Source of the DNA: Paracoccaceae bacterium
GTDB lineage: Bacteria; Pseudomonadota; Alphaproteobacteria; Rhodobacterales; Rhodobacteraceae
Length of the DNA stretch: 5,819 bases
Reading direction: 5' to 3'
NCBI GenBank assembly: GCA_026982255.1
Contig: JALSHL010000035.1
Coordinates: 1 to 5,819 of the forward strand
Part shown: piece after piece, positions 5,694 to 5,819 of the stretch
How the letters are laid out: the number at the start of each line of letters is the position of its first letter
Position numbering within the stretch: position 1 is the first letter of the stretch
Notes under the pieces: model-generated
Database searches by the model: none
What the model saw: the letters and a program-made list of their open reading frames with translations, nothing else
Told to the model about the DNA's origin: nothing
Translations under genes and position numbers: made by a program

Positions 5694-5819
5694 CAGGCGT
5701 CTTCGGAAATCACGCCGCGTTCGATCTGGTCGCGCTCGATGCTTTCGAACAGGGCCTTGAAGTTGCCCTCGCCGAAACCGTCGTCGCCCTTGCGCTGGAT
5801 GAATTCGAAAAAGATCGGA
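5693..5819 (-). CDS. hppD: 4-hydroxyphenylpyruvate dioxygenase, C-terminal 41 residues
   Basis: The gene enters from the right edge and only its end is present. The visible peptide starts PIFFEFIQRKGDDGFGEGN and ends ERGVISEDA before TGA. FFEFIQRKG is the family signature holding the glutamate that completes the 2-His-1-Glu iron site (Glu at the fifth visible residue). GFGEGNFKALFESIE is the C-terminal helix that closes the active site. The enzyme converts 4-hydroxyphenylpyruvate to homogentisate in tyrosine and phenylalanine breakdown, in the cytoplasm. The stop TGA (5693-5695) shares its A with the ATG of the Rieske gene. The rest of the protein, about 320 residues in typical members, lies beyond the window. 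Confidence 0.93.
   Translation of the reverse strand, partial: PIFFEFIQRKGDDGFGEGNFKALFESIERDQIERGVISEDA

Overview
The window is a GC-rich chromosomal segment from a proteobacterium, most likely an alphaproteobacterium. This is inferred from the style of the cytochrome c2-like domain, the 4-hydroxyphenylpyruvate dioxygenase C-terminus and the RhlE-type helicase. No rRNA, tRNA, CRISPR array, transposase or phage gene is visible.

The left two thirds (about 73-3751) is a small sulfur-oxidation locus in two divergent arms. Leftward run a DUF2189 membrane protein (725-1507) and a secreted DsrE-family protein (119-574), which ends at a strong intrinsic terminator (73-97). Rightward run a diheme c-type cytochrome (about 1694-2404) and a Tat-exported flavocytochrome c sulfide dehydrogenase flavoprotein, FccB/SoxF type (2427-3698), closed by a terminator at 3723-3751. 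FccB keeps the covalent-FAD cysteine and both redox cysteines of the family. The inferred working model is periplasmic: FccB oxidises sulfide, the diheme cytochrome takes the electrons, the DsrE protein may bind or relay sulfane sulfur through its only cysteine, and the DUF2189 protein is an inner-membrane partner of unknown function. The divergent spacer (1508-1693) and the dsrE upstream region (575-724) hold AT-rich dyads that look like operators.

The right third is unrelated housekeeping DNA. An RhlE-like DEAD-box RNA helicase (3753-5045, minus strand, TTG start) faces the fccB operon. A roughly 300-bp gene-free spacer (5046-5347) follows, holding a probable helicase promoter, a G-rich stretch and two near-identical perfect palindromes whose centres are exactly 100 bp apart. 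Beyond it lie a small Rieske [2Fe-2S] gene (5348-5693), apparently frameshifted at a six-G tract, and the last 41 codons of 4-hydroxyphenylpyruvate dioxygenase (5693-5819). These two overlap by one base and belong to a tyrosine-catabolism transcript entering from the right.

The most notable points are: the cytochrome has a textbook ribosome binding site and signal peptide but no standard start codon between them; the twin 100-bp-spaced palindromes; the Rieske frameshift; and the pairing of DUF2189 and secreted DsrE with a sulfide dehydrogenase. Nothing here clearly amounts to a wholly new system.
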